Of a DNA stretch of 64,000 nucleotides, positions 12,539 to 64,000 are shown piece after piece. The stretch is taken from the NCBI RefSeq assembly GCF_000247815.1, contig NC_021681.1, positions 11,844,567-11,908,566 on the forward strand, given 5' to 3'. The notes under the pieces were generated by a model. It searched no databases, was not told the origin of the DNA, and saw only the letters and a list, made by a program, of their open reading frames with translations. The DNA comes from Ficedula albicollis (taxonomy: Eukaryota > Chordata > Aves > Passeriformes > Muscicapidae). Every line of letters begins with the position of its first letter. Positions within the stretch are counted from its first letter, which is position 1. Both the position numbers and the translations under genes were made by a program.

Positions 12539-13116
12539 GCATCTGTGTTTTTAGGACAGCACATACTTCTGTGATTTTGGCCCACCATTTGTGATCTGTT
12601 TGAGGCTTCCTGAGAATAAAAAAGCTATATATCAATTTAAGATAATATTCTCAGCTGAAGCTCTGCCAGCTTCCATAGACAGAAGTAGATAAACAGACAC
12701 TGTGTACCGCTTTGTGCTTTTAATCTTGGAAAATAATAGATTGCAAAAAATAAAAAGAACCTGTCTTGAATTTTATAGTTGCTCTATGTCCCAGGTGCTG
12801 ATTTAGCATTATTTTTTCAAGATACCTTGTTTAGACAAGAAGACAAATCATAATAAATTAAGTTCACCATTTTACAGAATATGCTGCTTTCTGGATTAAA
12901 GAGCATGAACTAAAATTGCATTCTGAATATACAGTTGCTATGAACAATATTGGAATTCTAGTGTTAACAAACCAAGAAAAATTCTAAAACTACGTCTTTG
13001 CAACAAATCCCTCAAATGGTATAGCTATACTTGAACAAGCTATATCAGTGAGAATGATATCAGTGAATAAAGCTTTAATTATTTCACCAATAAAAATGGA
13101 GGTGGGTGTAACTTAC
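12539..13116. other. SLC9A9 intron 6, region next to exon 6
   Basis: Unique AT-rich intron following the donor of exon 6 on the minus strand. Nothing else is seen. Confidence 0.7.
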
Positions 13117-56700
<43,584 letters not shown>

Positions 56701-57030
56701 TTCTTTCACTTTATAGAAAGTATGTGAAGAAGAATAAAAAAAAAATCACAGGAAGGAAAGTATTGCCACCTTTAGTACAAAAACTCCAGACACTACAGAA
56801 ATTCACAGCAAGCGCATCTGTTTCAGTTGCAGCCTCATGGTAAAGTGCCCCAGCTCAGAATTCAGCTGGATTCTAGTTACAGCTTCCTGTTTCTCTCTTA
56901 AAGCTGCCCTGTCTCATTTTTAATGTTATGATTGTGTCGCTGACTGCGCTTGCTCTGGCTGTGGATTCGCAAATTGCCTCCAAGGCTCAGACTCTCTATT
57001 TCTAAAATTCTGTTGTAAAACTCAGCGTGG
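56701..57030 (-). promoter_or_regulatory. SLC9A9: candidate SLC9A9 5' UTR and proximal promoter
   Basis: Sequence immediately upstream of the start codon. It contains no CpG island: only a few CpGs cluster at about 56930-57030 in otherwise AT-rich DNA. No convincing TATA box or initiator can be assigned. On the minus strand a strong pyrimidine tract (10 T plus TTCTTCTTCAC) ends in an AG at 56711-56710 only about ten bases before the ATG, so a splice acceptor from a further upstream non-coding exon is also possible. Which of the two is right cannot be decided without transcript data. Confidence 0.3.
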
Positions 57031-60203
<3,173 letters not shown>

Positions 60204-60876
60204 AGGTCTTTCCACATTATTTCAGGTAAACCTATTTTTAGGGGTATCCAGACCCTTCAGCAATTTCCCTTCCTAAAAATAAATTACCTTCTCTCCAAGT
60301 TTTGGTTGGTTTGCAGGTTAAACAGGAAAACAATCTGTTGCAACAGCTACATCATATTTCCAATATTGATAACAGATAATAAATTTAGAAGGAAGGGAAC
60401 TTGATAAAATAGAAAGGTACATTTTAGCTTTAAGAACAGGCTACTAGGTGAATGAAGAAAGTTTTCATGGGGAAGATCTCTTGAATATTACTTAACAGGT
60501 GAAAGAGACAAAACAAGTGAAAGTTTTTGTGGAAGGCAGTACATCAAGGAATTCTTATAAAACTTGCTACAAATGGTATTTGCTTCCTCTCCTCTGACAT
60601 GTAATTTTAATAAACAAGAGGTAGTAGTCTTATCTTCTGTGTCCATCTTATCAACTCTATGGATTTCACAGAAAAATAATCCTTAGCTTGGCAAATGTAG
60701 AAGTCTGCTCTAATAGAAACTATCAAGGTGGAATAGAAAGCAAGAGAAGTCTTGTAAATCAGTAGAGGGATTCTCACCTTGGAAGATATAAAGTCAGAAA
60801 AGGAGCATAATGTAGAAGTTGTAATAAATTACACTTAGTGGGAATTCCAAGCAAAGATGCTATGCTCTAGCACCAC

Positions 60877-61687
60877 TGGCAGTTCTGCAAGCCTAGGAAA
60901 AAGACAGAGAGTGAAAGCAAACACTGAAAACAAGTGTATCTGTATATATAGTTAAAAGACCAAGCCAAACCAACTCTGAAACTGAGAAATTAACCACTTT
61001 GTGAGTACACAGATAACAAATGTTCTGTCACAGCTTGCTTGCCTAAAATCCCCAGACAGACTGGAACAGGATTAGTGGGATCACAAGTGGTTATCCTTCT
61101 CTAATCCATTCCAGCCAAGAAGATCTGCCTTGCTAGCTCCTGCTCTGATACACAACTGCCCAGGAAATACTGTGGGCTAAGGCCACTTAAGGCCACTAAG
61201 CCCACAGTGGTGGGCTAAGTATCATTTATAACTGCCAGGCCTCGGTGCATTGTAAATGGGCTAAGTATCATTTATAACTGCCAGGCCTCTGTGCATTTTA
61301 AAATGGCAGTTCTGCAAGCCTAGGAAAAAGACAGACAAGAGTGAAAGCAAGCACTGAAAACAAGTGTATCTGTATATATAATTAAAAGACCAAGCCAAAC
61401 CAACTCTGAAACTGAGAAATTAACCACTTTGTGAGTACACAGATAACAAATGTTCTGTCACAGCTTGCTTGCCTAAAATCCCCAGACAGACTGGAACAGG
61501 ATTAGTGGGATCACAAGTGGTTATCCTTCTCTAATCCATTCCAGCCAAGAAGATCTGCCTTGCTAGCTCCTGCTCTGATACACAACTGCCCAGGAAATAC
61601 TGTGGGCTAAGGCCACTTAAGGCCACTAAGCCCACAGTGGTGGGCTAAGTATCATTTATAACTGCCAGGCCTCGGTGCATTGTAAAT
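60877..61687. repeat. 427-bp tandem duplication with nested 46-bp repeat
   Basis: TGGCAGTTCTGCAAGCCTAG starts at 60877 and 61304. The two copies differ by a few bases (GACAGAGAG versus GACAGACAAGAG; AAACACTG versus AAGCACTG). Within copy 1 the segment TGGGCTAAGTATCATTTATA is also repeated with 46-base spacing (61211 and 61257), so it occurs three times in all. Each copy holds an imperfect hairpin with arms CTGTGGGCT and AGCCCACAG (61170-61207 and 61597-61634). Confidence 0.95.
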
Positions 61688-62964
61688 TCTCTTATTCTAC
61701 TGCTTAGAATAGGCTTCCTATGAAACCAGTTTGTTCGCTGGTTGCTATTGATCTTGTTCTCTCTTTTTTTTTTCTGAGGTCAGACTCCGGTTTTTCATAT
61801 TTGATATTGCTGGTATTCAATCTACATGGGTCACAGAGCCTCTAGAGACAGAAATAAATCCATATAATCTATGTATCTTTATGTTACAGCTAGTACACTT
61901 AGCTGAAAAAATAGCTTTAAAAATAATTTCTGCTTACTGGAATACAGCTTTCTATCCAGAAGGTAAGGTCTGTTTTGGTTTTTTTTCCCCTCCTTGGATC
62001 AGAGCCTGTTTTACTGACTTATTACTTATTACTATACTAATTATGAGTAATACACATTGAATTGAGGAGAACTGGACTTTTAATCTCCCAAGACTTGTGA
62101 TCCTTCTGCTCATATGTCACTGTCTAGAGGCATTGTATCAACACGGGAAAATCTTTTCTCCCCTTAGAGCATGAGTAAATTCGATGCACCCCGTGATGTA
62201 ACAACCAGCTCATCATGCTGGAATCTTCCTTCAGAGACCAAATTCAGTTTAGGCAGACCTGAAATGCTCAAGTGTGCTTTTCTCACTGAGAAGACAGAAA
62301 TGCCAGCATGTCTGGAGAAATAAAAGCTTTGAAAGACAAGGAGCACTTTGGTTCCATGAGTTGTTACGGGAGAATTAATCTGTTCCAGTTTAGACAGTTC
62401 TAGCCAACAGGTTCAGAACTAAATGAATTCTTACGAAATTGTGGAAAACTTATATTACCTGTTTATGCAGTTTAAATTAATCCACACAGTTGAATGTCAG
62501 GATTATGAAGGAAGTATTTCCAAGTTTGCCTCTGTGAGTTTAGTGTGGATTTTCAGCTTGAACTGCTGCCCTGTGGTAATTTAAAAAAATATTTTAATAA
62601 ACTGAAAAACAATCTAGCTAATTTTTATAATTACAATTTTAAGTTAAATCTTTCTAAATTACAGTTTCCTGGTGGTAGACTACTTTGGGGAGCTGACTTG
62701 TTCAGGTCTTAGCTGTGGATTTGTGCATATATGCTGGTTTAAGTTTAGTTTCCTATAAAAGCAGGCAGTGCATTGGTCTCACAGGCTATACTACGAGCTG
62801 GAATGTGTACACTAAAAACTGAGGCAAAAAGGTGATTTTTTGTCTTTTCCATGTCCTTTGTCACTAGTTCCTCTGCCCCAGTGAGCCTGGGTGGTGCAGG
62901 AGCCACTTTTGCTGCCCTTTTCCTTATACCCCTACTGAGTTACAACTGTTTCAGTGTTTCTCTG

Positions 62965-63180
62965 TATGCTCAGGCAATGTCTGTATTCCTCCTGGGTTAC
63001 CTGTTTCTGCTTCCATTTCTCTACTTCCTTTTCCCATTTGAGCTCAGCCAGGTGTTCCTCCATCCACACCAGTCTTCTGGCAGGTTTGCTTGGCTTTCTG
63101 CACATTGGGAGGTCTTTGTGGTTTGAAGCAGCTCTTATGGAGATCACTCTCTCCTGGGCTGCTGATATTAACACCCCACA
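62965..63180 (-). mobile_element. CR1 LINE ORF2 fragment
   Basis: The minus-strand frame at 63204-62932 reads AAQERVISI, then PARRLVWMEEHLAELKWEKE and VEKWKQKQVTQEEYRHC. This is the linker between the endonuclease and reverse-transcriptase domains of bird CR1 ORF2 (family pattern: AQER..., RRPAWM, ELL.ELK.KKE, WK.GQVTWEEYR). Only about 70 codons survive and the sequence beyond diverges, so it is a dead fragment. The gene-like 114-codon frame on the plus strand is its shadow. Confidence 0.75.
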
Positions 63181-63330
63181 CTTCCATATCCATGGTGCTA
63201 CCACATCACTGATTCAGCTGAGTACAGCAACTACAGAAAAACTGCCGAATTCAGGATTGCCACACCACAGCAGAAAACATCCTCTCATTGCCATTTAAGG
63301 CTTAAAAAACCCCCACCAAACTCAACTCTT

Positions 63331-64000
<670 letters not shown>

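Overview
The window is vertebrate, almost certainly avian, genomic DNA, and most likely from a songbird. This follows from (i) spliced exons of the endosomal sodium/proton exchanger gene SLC9A9 (NHE9), (ii) CR1 LINE fragments, including one with the 3' end typical of bird CR1, (iii) endogenous-retrovirus LTRs of types common in bird genomes, and (iv) compact introns. Bird origin is well supported; the songbird placement is inference. No bacterial-style genes are present, and almost all open frames of 60-130 codons are intronic noise.

The only protein-coding gene I can support is SLC9A9 on the minus strand. Its first six coding exons lie at 56700-56526, 51535-51333, 48480-48403, 47799-47723, 21354-21239 and 13222-13117. 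They join in frame with canonical GT/AG sites into 251 complete codons plus 2 nt, from the start Met through the ATDP and Asn-Asp motifs of the exchanger core. The rest of the gene (about 60% of the protein) must lie left of position 1. Positions 1-13116 are therefore intron 6, 13223-21238 intron 5, 21355-47722 intron 4, 47800-48402 intron 3, 48481-51332 intron 2 and 51536-56525 intron 1. Positions 56701-64000 are 5' UTR/promoter and upstream DNA.

Intron 6 holds a ~1 kb interstitial telomeric (TTAGGG)n array (1356-2360), an antisense LTR (4177-4976) and a 1.6 kb nearly perfect tandem duplication (9279-12538) whose two copies are separated by 50 C. Intron 5 holds an old antisense CR1 and a CR1 3' end. 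Intron 4 holds a solo LTR (31805-32665), a CpG-rich island at 36.3-37.8 kb interrupted by a 1044-nt uninterrupted C run, and two more CR1 fragments. Upstream of exon 1 lie two more long C runs (658 and 194 nt), a 427-bp tandem duplication and a CR1 ORF2 remnant.

The most notable signals outside the gene are the giant pure C runs, all on the same strand; the interstitial telomere block with higher-order repeats; a hidden CpG island inside intron 4; and many two-copy tandem duplications (39 bp to 1.6 kb). Several of these look more like assembly artefacts than biology. I did not find a convincing undescribed biological system.
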